From Paraburkholderia sp. SG-MS1 (GTDB lineage Bacteria > Pseudomonadota > Gammaproteobacteria > Burkholderiales > Burkholderiaceae), in NCBI RefSeq assembly GCF_012275575.1, contig NZ_NPIH01000124.1, forward strand, positions 1 through 64,000: a stretch of 64,000 nt of DNA, read 5' to 3'. The notes beneath the pieces were generated by a model, which made no database searches, was not told the origin of the DNA, and was given only the letters and a program-made list of their open reading frames with translations. The first letter of the stretch is position 1, and each line of letters opens with the position of its first letter. Made by a program: the position numbers and the translations under genes. This document shows positions 41,610 through 49,867 of this stretch, piece by piece.

Positions 41610-42014
41610 TTACTCGTCGGCGTCTTCGCCGTAAAAGCGCTCGATCATCTCCTCGACCAGGTTGCGGTCTTTCGGCATCAGAGATGCGATCTTCGAAGCG
41701 AGTTCTATCGTTTCCGGCGTCGGTGGGTATTTCTCGCCACGCGCCATGGGTTTGCTGCTCGACCCGGGCGGCGGTCCATAGTGAAGCCAATGCTCCTTGA
41801 CGTTCAACCATTCGGCTAACGTGCGCAGTTTGTCCGGCTTGGGGATCGTCGTACCCGTCAACCACTTGTGCGCGGTTTGCGGCGTGACGGGACGCTCGCC
41901 GTGATAGCGAAGGTTGAATTGCTCGGCGAGTTTAGTCCCGCCGCGAATCTTGAGCGGCTCTAGCAGATCCTTCAGCCGTTTGGCGAAGGCGGCTTTTTCT
42001 TTGTCGGTCGGCAT
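41610..42014 (-). CDS. Small XRE-like HTH regulator
   Basis: A 134-residue putative DNA-binding protein. Residues about 5-70 contain a helix-turn-helix with the segment TPQTAHKWLTGTTIPKPDKLRTLAEWLNV, as in phage-type repressors. The C-terminal half is helical with a Glu-rich end. The ATG at 42014 begins MPTDKEKAAFAKRLKDLL. It is convergent with yidC. Two copies of a 15-base motif (14 matches) lie upstream and could be its operators. Proteins of this build are seen on mobile elements, but no phage genes adjoin. Confidence 0.78.
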   Translation of the reverse strand: MPTDKEKAAFAKRLKDLLEPLKIRGGTKLAEQFNLRYHGERPVTPQTAHKWLTGTTIPKPDKLRTLAEWLNVKEHWLHYGPPPGSSSKPMARGEKYPPTPETIELASKIASLMPKDRNLVEEMIERFYGEDADE

Positions 42015-42378
42015 GGGCCAGATTGTGCAATTCAGTATCCTCCGAGTTGACAACCAGGCAGGCTTACTATTAGCGTATTTGAGATAGTTTTAGCTTACGA
42101 ACCGCGCCAGACAAAGCATTTCGGCAGTCGGAATTTTTTCTAGTTTTCTTTATTCTGCAGGCTTTCTAGCCTTCCGCTCGCCTTATCTCCCTTCGCTTTT
42201 CCTAAGATAACGTAGGAATAATCCTAGCTTATTTGAGATAAGCGCAGTTGCCGTCAGAGTCAGCGACAGCCGCATTGGCCATCCCCGCTGCGCAGTCGTC
42301 GCCCGCGCCCGCGTTACAATGCCTCGCGCTGTTTACCTGGCGCCGCGCCGCCCTTCTCTCCGCTTTTTTCGACGCCCC
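42015..42378. other. AT-rich divergent region between the HTH gene and mnmE
   Basis: A 364-base, AT-richer stretch with no supported gene. It contains direct repeats AGCGTATTTGAGATA (42072-42086) and AGCTTATTTGAGATA (42226-42240) and the inverted copy CTTATCTC (42182-42189) matching GAGATAAG (42235-42242). These look like operators for the neighbouring regulator. Confidence 0.6.
42226..42242. promoter_or_regulatory. Operator-like palindrome near mnmE
   Basis: CTTATTTGAGATAAG (42228-42242) has perfect 5-base arms and repeats, with its flank, a motif at 42072-42086. It may be bound by the divergent HTH protein. Confidence 0.45.
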
Positions 42379-43773
42379 ATGCTCACCACTGATTCCGATC
42401 CCATCGTCGCCATTGCTACCGCGCCCGGTCGGGGAGGCATCGGTGTCGTGCGGATTTCGTTCGGCCGCGCGGGAGTGGCGGCGGCCCAGCCGCTGATGAA
42501 GGCGCTCACCGGCCAGGCGCTCGCGCCACGCCACGCCAGCTACGTCCCGTTTCTGGACGACAGCGGTAAAGCGCTCGATCGGGGCATCGCACTGTATTTT
42601 CCGGCGCCGCATTCGTACACCGGCGAGCACGTGCTCGAATTGCAGGGCCACGGCGGACCGGTCGTGTTGCAACTCGTGCTGCAGCGCTGTATCGACGCCG
42701 GCCGCGCATTCGGCCTGCGTCTTGCCGAGCCGGGCGAATTCACCCGCCGCGCGTTCCTGAACGACAAGCTCGATCTGGCGCAGGCCGAAGCCGTCGCCGA
42801 TCTGATCGAGGCCAGCACCGAGGCCGCCGCGCGTTCGGCCGGCCGCTCGCTCGACGGCGCGTTTTCGCGCGACATCCACGCGCTGGTCGAAGAGGTGATC
42901 ACCTTGCGCATGCTGGTCGAGGCGACGCTCGACTTTCCGGAAGAAGAAATCGACTTCCTCGAAGCCGCCGATGCGCGCGGCAAGCTGACGCGCATTCGTG
43001 AGCGCCTCGCGCACGTGCTGAGCGAAGCGCGCCAGGGCGCGTTGCTTCGCGAAGGTTTGTCCGTGGTGCTCGCGGGCCAGCCGAACGTGGGTAAATCGTC
43101 GCTGCTAAATGCGCTCGCGGGCGCCGAGCTGGCCATCGTGACGCCGATCGCGGGCACGACCCGTGACAAGGTCGCGCAAACCATCCAGATCGAAGGCATT
43201 CCACTGCACGTGATCGACACTGCCGGTCTGCGCGATACCGAAGACGAAGTGGAGAAGATCGGCATTGCGCGCACCTGGAACGAAATCGAACGTGCGGACG
43301 TGGTCCTGCATCTGCTCGACGCGCGCACGGGCATGACCGCCGAAGACGAAACAATCGCCGGGCGCTTCCCGAGCGGTGTGCCGGTGGTGCGCGTGCTGAA
43401 CAAGACCGACCTCACAGCCCTCGTGCCGGCGACCCAGGCGCTCGACCCGCATCTCGATCTTAGCGAGGTGCGTTTGTCGGCGAAACAGGGTGACGGTGTC
43501 GCACTGTTGCGCGCCGAGTTGTTGCGCATCGCCGGCTGGCAGGCCGGCGCGGAAAGCGTGTACCTGGCGCGCGAGCGGCATCTGATCGCATTGCGCGCGG
43601 CCGAGGCGCATCTGGCGACGGCGGCTGCCCACGCGGATCAGAACTCGCAGGCGCTGGATCTATTCGCCGAGGAATTGCGGCTCGCCCAAGATCAGTTGAA
43701 CTCGATTACCGGTGAGTTCAGCTCGGACGATCTGCTAGGGGTGATTTTCAGCAGATTCTGTATTGGCAAGTAG
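42379..43773 (+). CDS. mnmE: tRNA uridine-5-carboxymethylaminomethyl GTPase MnmE
   Basis: MnmE with MnmG modifies wobble uridine-34 of several tRNAs. The 464-residue protein has the N-terminal tetrahydrofolate-binding domain ([17 protein letters not shown]), a helical domain, an inserted G domain with G1 GQPNVGKSS near 232-240, DTAG, and NKTD, and ends in the essential CIGK with the catalytic Cys. The ATG at 42379 is the conserved start. Its last 18 bases form a site that closely resembles the SGI1 integration core. Confidence 0.97.
   Translation: MLTTDSDPIVAIATAPGRGGIGVVRISFGRAGVAAAQPLMKALTGQALAPRHASYVPFLDDSGKALDRGIALYFPAPHSYTGEHVLELQGHGGPVVLQLVLQRCIDAGRAFGLRLAEPGEFTRRAFLNDKLDLAQAEAVADLIEASTEAAARSAGRSLDGAFSRDIHALVEEVITLRMLVEATLDFPEEEIDFLEAADARGKLTRIRERLAHVLSEARQGALLREGLSVVLAGQPNVGKSSLLNALAGAELAIVTPIAGTTRDKVAQTIQIEGIPLHVIDTAGLRDTEDEVEKIGIARTWNEIERADVVLHLLDARTGMTAEDETIAGRFPSGVPVVRVLNKTDLTALVPATQALDPHLDLSEVRLSAKQGDGVALLRAELLRIAGWQAGAESVYLARERHLIALRAAEAHLATAAAHADQNSQALDLFAEELRLAQDQLNSITGEFSSDDLLGVIFSRFCIGK
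43756..43773 (+). other. SGI1-like attachment core in the mnmE 3' end
   Basis: TTCTGTATTGGCAAGTAG, the last 18 bases of mnmE, differs at only two positions from TTCTGTATTGGTAAGTAA, which I recall as the SGI1 core in trmE/mnmE. Much of this similarity follows from conservation of the C-terminal residues. An integrase gene begins 173 bases downstream. No second copy was seen in the window. Confidence 0.6.
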
Positions 43774-43875
43774 TCGTGAAACTGAGATTTGTGGGCTTGC
43801 GCGCCTCGTAGGCGTTTTCACCGCTTCCAGGCATCGCATCGCAAACGACCTTCATTCACGTTGTTGACGCAAAAA

Positions 43876-43890
43876 CCAAAGAATCTTTGG
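43876..43890. repeat. Perfect palindrome upstream of the integrase
   Basis: CCAAAGAATCTTTGG is a perfect 7-base-arm palindrome centred on 43883. It overlaps the left copy of the GGTACACA-containing repeat that flanks the integrase gene. Confidence 0.75.
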
Positions 43891-43896
43891 TACACA
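43884..43896 (+). repeat. Left integrase-flanking direct repeat
   Basis: TCTTTGGTACACA matches TCTTAGGTACACA (45182-45194) in 12 of 13 positions, and both are followed closely by GCC. The pair brackets the integrase gene. GGTACAC/GTGTACC elements recur beside P4-type integrase genes, so these may be arm-binding sites. Confidence 0.6.
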
Positions 43897-43946
43897 GCCA
43901 CCCTAAGCGCTAAAATCGCCGCTGTCTGCGTCTCAACGATCCAAGC

Positions 43947-45152
43947 ATGCCCCGCCTCGCTGTCCCCCTCACTGAATCCCAGATTCGCGCGCTCGAACCG
44001 CGCGCCACCCGCTATTGCGTCGCCGACGGCAACGGCCTCGTGATCGAAGTCATGACCACTGGCACCAAGGTCTGGCGCTTTCGCTACACGCTTAACGGCA
44101 GGCGGCAACCGCTCGCGACCATCGGCGACTATCGGATGATCTCGCTGCGCGTCGCGCGGGCCAAGGCGCAAAAATACGCGGAGATGGTCGCGCAGGGCAT
44201 CTCGCCGGTCGCCACCGCCCGGCGCGATCGCGGCGCCGAAAGCAAGGCGGACGTGCTGCGCGAAGCCGCCGATCTCTACCTCGCCACCGCCATGGCCGGT
44301 AAATCGGCCGAATATCGCCGCACGACCCGGCGCGCACTCGACAAGGACGTATTGCCCGCGATCGGCGGCAAGCCGATCAACGCGGTCACCGCGGACGACA
44401 TCGTCGAAATCTGCGAGCGGATCAAAAGCCGGGGCTCGCCGAAAATGGCGCTCCACACGCGCAACGTGGTCAAGCGCCTCTATGCCTATCTGATGGCGCG
44501 CCAGCTCGCGACCGGCAACCCGGCCGAGGTCGTTGCGGCGCGCTCGATCGCCACCTTCGACAGCCGCACCCGCGTGCTCTCCGGCGCGGAAATCGGCAGC
44601 ATGCTGCGCGCGATCGACGCGTCGAGCATTCGCCGCCCCTTGAAACTGGCGCTGCATCTGCTCGTGCTGACGATGGTGCGCAAATCGGATCTGGTGGAAT
44701 CGACGTGGGCCGAATTCGATCTGGACAACGCGCTGTGGACGATTCCCGCCGCGCGTCTGAACAGGGGCCGGGACCGCGTCGTCTATTTGCCGCATCAGGC
44801 GGTCTCGATGCTGCGTGAGCTTCACCGCGCCAAGGCCAGCCGAAAATTCGTATTCCCCAGCGTCCGGGGCGACGATCGGCCCATCGCGAAGAGCACGTTG
44901 AATCAGGCGGTCAAGGCACTCGGCCTCGACGTTGAACATTTCGTCCTACACGACTTCCGGCGCACCGCTTTGACGCATGCGCGCGAACTCGCGCAGGGAG
45001 AGGACGCGCCCGACGGCGTCTGCGCGCTTGGTGCCGACGCTCTCTCACACGAGGACAAAGCGGCGCAGCAGCGTCGAATCCTTCAAGGCTGGTCGGACTT
45101 CGTCGATCAACAGCTCGACACCGCGCGGCGCACGGTAACCCACCCGGCCTGA
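43947..45152 (+). CDS. P4-type tyrosine-recombinase-family integrase, probably inactive
   Basis: A 401-residue integrase of the P4/DUF4102 family: arm-binding domain at about residues 8-90, core-binding domain about 105-200, catalytic domain about 210-395. Arg245, His335 and Arg338 (HDFRR) and His368 (LSH) are present. The usual AAYNRAEYL block with the Tyr nucleophile is missing: the sequence passes from LSHEDKAAQQRR directly to ILQGW, about 12 residues short, and no Tyr follows. It lies just downstream of mnmE, where SGI1-type islands insert. It may be a dead relic or an exapted DNA-binding protein. Confidence 0.85.
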   Translation: MPRLAVPLTESQIRALEPRATRYCVADGNGLVIEVMTTGTKVWRFRYTLNGRRQPLATIGDYRMISLRVARAKAQKYAEMVAQGISPVATARRDRGAESKADVLREAADLYLATAMAGKSAEYRRTTRRALDKDVLPAIGGKPINAVTADDIVEICERIKSRGSPKMALHTRNVVKRLYAYLMARQLATGNPAEVVAARSIATFDSRTRVLSGAEIGSMLRAIDASSIRRPLKLALHLLVLTMVRKSDLVESTWAEFDLDNALWTIPAARLNRGRDRVVYLPHQAVSMLRELHRAKASRKFVFPSVRGDDRPIAKSTLNQAVKALGLDVEHFVLHDFRRTALTHARELAQGEDAPDGVCALGADALSHEDKAAQQRRILQGWSDFVDQQLDTARRTVTHPA

Positions 45153-45181
45153 CGAACGTTTCCGCCTTTTGCGATGGTTAT

Positions 45182-45194
45182 TCTTAGGTACACA
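45182..45194 (+). repeat. Right integrase-flanking direct repeat
   Basis: TCTTAGGTACACA lies 30 bases after the integrase stop and matches the left copy at 43884-43896 in 12 of 13 positions. Confidence 0.6.
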
Positions 45195-45375
45195 AGCCGC
45201 TCATACCTGTCGGCAAGCCAATGATCTGATTCAAAAATAAAATTGTCCGCCAGGTTTCACAGGTGAACTTTTGTCTGGCATGAAGCACGCCGCCAAATCG
45301 CTTCACACGATTCTTTTTTCCCCGATTTCCATCGCCTACACTGAAGCATCGATGCAAGCCGATACGGAGGTTCCG

Positions 45376-45537
45376 ATGCCTGAGTCGTTGATCGCTTATT
45401 TGCTGGGGCCTGCCGTCATGATCGTGATCGGTCTTGCCATCTGGGCAGCGTCCCTCTATCACCGCACTACGAAGCCGCCAAGGCTCGAACGCTGGCTCGA
45501 TACGCACTATGCTGAATGGCTGCATCAGAAACATTGA
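45376..45537 (+). CDS. Small single-span membrane protein
   Basis: A 53-residue protein with one hydrophobic segment at residues 5-23 (IAYLLGPAVMIVIGLAIWAA) followed by a basic, then mixed, C-terminus (RTTKPPRLERWLDTHYAEW). The ATG at 45376 was chosen because GGAGG lies five bases upstream; two longer in-frame starts exist but have poor sites. A strong terminator follows, so it looks like a single-gene unit. No function is recognised. Confidence 0.7.
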   Translation: MPESLIAYLLGPAVMIVIGLAIWAASLYHRTTKPPRLERWLDTHYAEWLHQKH

Positions 45538-45565
45538 GCAAACGCTGAGCGGTGCATCAAATGCA

Positions 45566-45596
45566 AAGGCCGTCGCATCGAGCGACGGCCTTTTTT
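45566..45596 (+). terminator. Terminator after the small membrane protein
   Basis: Arms GGCCGTCGC (45568-45576) and GCGACGGCC (45582-45590) around ATCGA, followed by six T. It begins 30 bases after the stop and can also act on the convergent gene. Confidence 0.92.
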
Positions 45597-45627
45597 CTGC
45601 GGCACGCAGGATTGCGCGCTCTTGGGA

Positions 45628-45966
45628 TCACCAGCCCGGTTGCGGCTGAGGTTGCGGCTGCCCGTATCCATACTGTGCCGGCGCCGGCGCGGCGCAGGCG
45701 ACATAGCCGCGCTGGTACGGGTCATAGCAGTATCCCGGCGGCGGCCCCGCATAGACCGGAGCGGGTTGGTAAGCCGGCTGCTCATAGACAGGCTGCTGGT
45801 AAGCCACCACCGGCGCGGGCGTCAACGCGGAACTCACCACTGCGCCGAGCACGGCGCCGCCAATCAGCGCACCGACCACGTCGCCACCGCCATGACCGTG
45901 AGCCGAAGCTTGCCCGGCCATGCTCAGACTTCCCACCATCACCAACGCCACTGCGATCTTTTTCAT
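45628..45966 (-). CDS. Secreted glycine-zipper/proline-rich protein
   Basis: A 112-residue exported protein. A signal peptide (MKKIAVALVMVGSLSMAGQASA) is followed by a His/Gly stretch, a Gly/Ala-rich hydrophobic segment (VVGALIGGAVLGAVVSSAL) like a glycine zipper, and a C-terminal half rich in Pro, Tyr, Gln and Ala (PVYEQPAYQPAPVY, ending QPQPQPQPGW). Two Cys lie near the centre and could form a disulphide. Such proteins are common in the Burkholderia envelope; no function is known to me. Confidence 0.78.
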   Translation of the reverse strand: MKKIAVALVMVGSLSMAGQASAHGHGGGDVVGALIGGAVLGAVVSSALTPAPVVAYQQPVYEQPAYQPAPVYAGPPPGYCYDPYQRGYVACAAPAPAQYGYGQPQPQPQPGW

Positions 45967-46262
45967 TTTCAGCTCCCGCCGTTCAGGCATGGAAAGGATT
46001 GTGAAGGGAGTGCGTAGAAATAGATGCTGCAAGTGGTAACGGAACATTACGTTACAAACGCCCTCGCGAGTCGTCCGCCGCGCGCACCCGCAATTGTCAA
46101 TTGCGAAACAATCTCCCGATCAATGTAGAATCCGCCGCATAAGCCGTCGGACAAATCCACCAATCCGACGACCCGCCAAGCTTACCGATCCGTCCATCAT
46201 GGAACGGGCCGGTGTCAGGCAAGCCGGGATCGGGACCAAGCCAAAAAGTAAGGGGCGTGCGC

Positions 46263-47888
46263 GTGAAACAATGGACCATCCGTCAACGGATTCTGTGCAG
46301 CTTCGGGATCGTGCTGATCGTGATGCTGGCAATGGCAATCGTCACTTTCCAGCAGCTTGGCGCGATCGACAGCGACGCGAAGAGTCAGCAGCAGGACTCG
46401 ATGCCCGGCCTCTACTACGCAACCGCGATGCGTGCGGCCTGGTTCGAGAACTATTCGGTGACGCAGCGTCTGATCTACGTCGACGCAGACCCCGACACCG
46501 TCAAGCGCGATGCCACGCGTTTGCAGGAAACCCAGCAGACGCTCCAGAAGCTGATCGACGACTACAGCTCGACCATCTCCCGCCAGACCGACCGGGACCT
46601 GTTCAACCATTTCCGCCAGCAGCACGCGCAGTACCTGCCAATCCAGACCGCGTTGCTCAACAACCTGCCGGCTTCGAAGGACAACGCCGCGCGCATCTTC
46701 AACACGCAGCTCACGCCGATCTGGGAAACCGGCCGGTTGTCGGTGCGCAAGCTGGTGGAAGACAACAAGAGCTACTCCGACCAGGCCACGGACAGCATCC
46801 GCAATTCGGTCGAGACCACCCGCATCGTGTTGCTCGTGATGCTGCTGCTCGCCGCGATTGCCGCCGTGCTGGCCGGTTACTGGCTGCTGCGCGCGGTGAC
46901 CACGCCGATGGCCAAGGTGCTGCAAGTGGTCGACGTGATGCGCACGGGCGACCTGACGCAACGCCTGCATCTGAATCGCGCAGACGAGATCGGCGCGCTC
47001 GAAGCCGGTTTTAACCGGATGACCGACGAACTCACCGCGCTGGTCGGCCAGGCCCAGAAATCGGCAATGCAGGTCACCACGTCGGTAACGGAAATCGCCG
47101 CGACTTCGCGCGAACAGCAAGCCACCGCGAACGAAACCGCCGCCACCACGACCGAGATCGGCGCGACGTCGCGGGAAATCTTCGCGACCTCGCGCGACCT
47201 GCTGCGCACCATGAACGAAGTATCGGATGTAGCGGGCCAGTCGGCGGCGCTCGCGGGTACCGGCCACGCCGGTCTCGCGCGCATGGAAGAAACCATGCGC
47301 CTCGTGATGGAAGCGGCCGGCTCGGTCAACGCGAAGCTCGCGATCCTCAACGAGAAGGCCAGCAACATTAACCAGGTGGTCGCCACCATCACGAAGGTCG
47401 CGGACCAGACCAACCTGCTCTCGCTGAACGCGGCGATCGAAGCGGAAAAAGCGGGCGAATATGGCCGCGGCTTCGCGGTCGTGGCGACCGAAATCCGCCG
47501 CCTCGCCGACCAGACCGCCGTCGCCACCTACGACATCGAACAGATGGTCAAGGAGATCCAGTCGGCGGTGGCCGCAGGCGTGATGGGCATGGACAAGTTC
47601 TCCGAGGAAGTGCGGCGCGGCATGCTCGACGTGCAGAACGTCGGCGGCCATCTCACGCAGATCATCCAGCAGGTGCAGCAACTCGCGCCGCGCTTCTCGA
47701 TGGTCAACGACGGGATGCAGACCCAGGCGACCGGCGCCGAGCAGATCACCCAGGCGCTGACGCAGTTGTCGGAGGCCGCGCAGCAGACGGCGGAATCGCT
47801 GCGGCAGTCAACTCAGGCGATCGACGATCTGACGCACGTCGCCAACAGTCTGCGCACCGGCGTGTCGCGCTTCAAGGTGGCGGCCTGA
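46263..47888 (+). CDS. wspA: Methyl-accepting chemotaxis protein of the Wsp system
   Basis: WspA is the membrane receptor that responds to surface contact. The 541-residue protein has membrane spans near residues 11-28 and 188-208 with a periplasmic helical sensor between, a HAMP domain, and a C-terminal signalling domain with the hairpin-tip region NLLSLNAAIEAEKAGEYGRGFAVVATEIRRLA. The GTG at 46263 was chosen because AGGGG lies 7 bases upstream. It heads the wspABCDEFR operon, 54 bases before wspB. Confidence 0.92.
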   Translation: MKQWTIRQRILCSFGIVLIVMLAMAIVTFQQLGAIDSDAKSQQQDSMPGLYYATAMRAAWFENYSVTQRLIYVDADPDTVKRDATRLQETQQTLQKLIDDYSSTISRQTDRDLFNHFRQQHAQYLPIQTALLNNLPASKDNAARIFNTQLTPIWETGRLSVRKLVEDNKSYSDQATDSIRNSVETTRIVLLVMLLLAAIAAVLAGYWLLRAVTTPMAKVLQVVDVMRTGDLTQRLHLNRADEIGALEAGFNRMTDELTALVGQAQKSAMQVTTSVTEIAATSREQQATANETAATTTEIGATSREIFATSRDLLRTMNEVSDVAGQSAALAGTGHAGLARMEETMRLVMEAAGSVNAKLAILNEKASNINQVVATITKVADQTNLLSLNAAIEAEKAGEYGRGFAVVATEIRRLADQTAVATYDIEQMVKEIQSAVAAGVMGMDKFSEEVRRGMLDVQNVGGHLTQIIQQVQQLAPRFSMVNDGMQTQATGAEQITQALTQLSEAAQQTAESLRQSTQAIDDLTHVANSLRTGVSRFKVAA

Positions 47889-47942
47889 CGCGCGCCGCAA
47901 GGCGAACCCGCCAGCGCCCGCTTCGTCACCGCTCACACGCCG

Positions 47943-48407
47943 ATGCTTTTCATCCTCTTCACGCTCGATAGCGAACGCTACGTGATCGACGCGACGCAGG
48001 TGGAGCGTCTGATGCCGCTCGCGCCGCAATCGCCGCCGAAGGCGATTCCGGGCGCGCCGTCGTGGGTGGCGGGCGTGCTCGATTACGAGGGCACGCCGCT
48101 GCCGGTGATCGATCTGCCCGCACGGGCGCTCGGCCGTCCGGCCGCGCAACTGATGTCGACGCGCGTCGTGCTGGTGCGCTATCCGCATGCGGGCGCCGTG
48201 CGGCTGCTTGCGCTACTGCTCGAAGGCGCGACCCGCACGCTTCGTCTGGATACCGAAGCATTCCACGAGACCGGCATCGACGTGCCGCACGCGCGCTATC
48301 TGGGCCCGGTCGCGAGCGACGCGGGCGGCTTCGTGCAGTGGGTGCGCATCGAACATCTGCTGCCCGACGACGTCAAGGCGCTGCTGTTTCCCGAGGCGCA
48401 CGCATGA
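47943..48407 (+). CDS. wspB: CheW-like coupling protein WspB
   Basis: A 154-residue CheW-domain protein that links the receptor to the kinase. It starts MLFILFTLDSERYVIDATQVERLMPL, with the CheW strands and VAGVLDYEGTPLPVIDL visible. The stop overlaps the wspC start by four bases (ATGA), so the two are translationally coupled. Position two in the operon fits WspB. Confidence 0.9.
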   Translation: MLFILFTLDSERYVIDATQVERLMPLAPQSPPKAIPGAPSWVAGVLDYEGTPLPVIDLPARALGRPAAQLMSTRVVLVRYPHAGAVRLLALLLEGATRTLRLDTEAFHETGIDVPHARYLGPVASDAGGFVQWVRIEHLLPDDVKALLFPEAHA

Positions 48408-49867
48408 ACGCGCATCACGACAATGCGCCGCTCTATCGACGCTTCGCCGAACTGCTGCATCGAACCATGGGGCTCGACGCAGCGTCGCTCGGTCATCACG
48501 CAATCGAGCGCGCGGTCGATCAGCGCGCCGCCGCATGGCGCGCGCAGGGGCCTGCCGAGGCCACGCTCGCCGACTATTGGGACGCGACGCAGGCATCGCC
48601 AGCGATGGTGCAGGCGCTGATCGAAACCGTGGTGGTGCCCGAGACCTGGTTCTATCGGGACGCCGATGCGTTCCGTGCGCTCGTCCGCCTTGCGCACGAA
48701 CGTCTTGACGAACGCGCGGCGGGACTGCCGCTGCGCATCCTGAGCCTGCCGTGCTCGAGCGGCGAAGAGCCGTATACGATCGCGATGAGCTTGCTCGACG
48801 ACGGCATCGACGCTGCGCGTTTTCGCATCGACGCAATGGATATCAGCGAACGTTCGCTCGCGCTGGCGCAGCGCGCGCTCTACGGGCGCAACTCGTTTCG
48901 CGGTAATGCGTTCGCTTTTCGCGACACGCATTTCACCCGCTCCGAAGACGGCTGGCGTCTCGCGCCGCGCATCGTCGACACAGTACGCTTCTCGCGCGCC
49001 AATCTGATGCAGCTCGACGCGGCGGCGCTCGGCGTCTACGACTTCGTGTTCTGCCGCAACGTGCTGATCTACTTCGACCGTGAAACGCAGCAGACCGCGT
49101 TGCGCGCGCTCGACAGCGTGCTGGCGGAGAACGGCACGCTGTTCGTCGGTCCAGCGGAAACCGGACTGCTGATGCGCCATGGCATGCAGTCCGCCAAGAT
49201 TCCGCTGGCGTTCGCGTTTCGGCGCGCCGCGCCCGCCGACGCGCCGTGGAACGGCCGGCACACCGCGCTGCTCGCCGGCGCCGCCGCCCTCGCGATGACG
49301 CATTCGCCGGCGCCTGCGCTCGCGCCTGCGCTGGCGTTCGCCGCCGAGCCTTTTGCATGGCCCGATCCGGCCGTGCGCGCAGCGCTCGACCAAGTGACGC
49401 GCAGCGCGTCGCTCGATGGTGCGGCCCAGTTCAATCTGTTCAACAACGGCATGACGCGACCTGCTGGCACGCCGCCGGTCCCCGCAGCGGCCGCGCTTAA
49501 CTCGGCACCGCCGCAGAAAAGCGCTTCGCCGCTGAATGCGCCGAGCACCGCGGCACGCGACACACTTCAGGCCGCACACGCGCTGGCCGACGCCGGGCGC
49601 CTGACGGAAGCCGCCGCCGCGATCAACGCGTACCTGGAGCAGCACGCGCCGCACGCCGACGCGTTCTACCTGCTCGGCGTGCTGGCCGACGCCAACGGCG
49701 ACGCCCTCCTCGCGCGCGGCCAGTATCGCAAGGCGCTCTATCTCGAGCCGCAGCACGCGGAAGCGCTCACGCATCTGGCGGCGCTGCTCGAACTCGAAGG
49801 AGATCGCGACGGCGCGCGCCGCCTGATGCAACGCGCGACGCGCGCACAAGGAGCGCCACGTGACTGA
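48404..49867 (+). CDS. wspC: CheR-type methyltransferase with TPR, WspC
   Basis: A 487-residue protein-glutamate O-methyltransferase that methylates WspA using SAM. The CheR core has PETWFYRDADAF, the SAM motif SLPCSSGEEPYTIAMSLLD near residues 115-133, and FCRNVLIYFD. After an Ala/Pro-rich linker the C-terminus carries tetratricopeptide-type repeats (AFYLLGVLADANGDALLARGQYRKALYL), as in WspC. The ATG overlaps wspB; the 3' end overlaps wspD by eight bases. Confidence 0.93.
   Translation: MNAHHDNAPLYRRFAELLHRTMGLDAASLGHHAIERAVDQRAAAWRAQGPAEATLADYWDATQASPAMVQALIETVVVPETWFYRDADAFRALVRLAHERLDERAAGLPLRILSLPCSSGEEPYTIAMSLLDDGIDAARFRIDAMDISERSLALAQRALYGRNSFRGNAFAFRDTHFTRSEDGWRLAPRIVDTVRFSRANLMQLDAAALGVYDFVFCRNVLIYFDRETQQTALRALDSVLAENGTLFVGPAETGLLMRHGMQSAKIPLAFAFRRAAPADAPWNGRHTALLAGAAALAMTHSPAPALAPALAFAAEPFAWPDPAVRAALDQVTRSASLDGAAQFNLFNNGMTRPAGTPPVPAAAALNSAPPQKSASPLNAPSTAARDTLQAAHALADAGRLTEAAAAINAYLEQHAPHADAFYLLGVLADANGDALLARGQYRKALYLEPQHAEALTHLAALLELEGDRDGARRLMQRATRAQGAPRD

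Noticed and set aside
45153..46262. A cargo region of a genomic island after the integrase
   Set aside because: Only two small envelope-type genes with ordinary composition follow, then the wsp operon. No second att core is present, so no island boundary can be supported.
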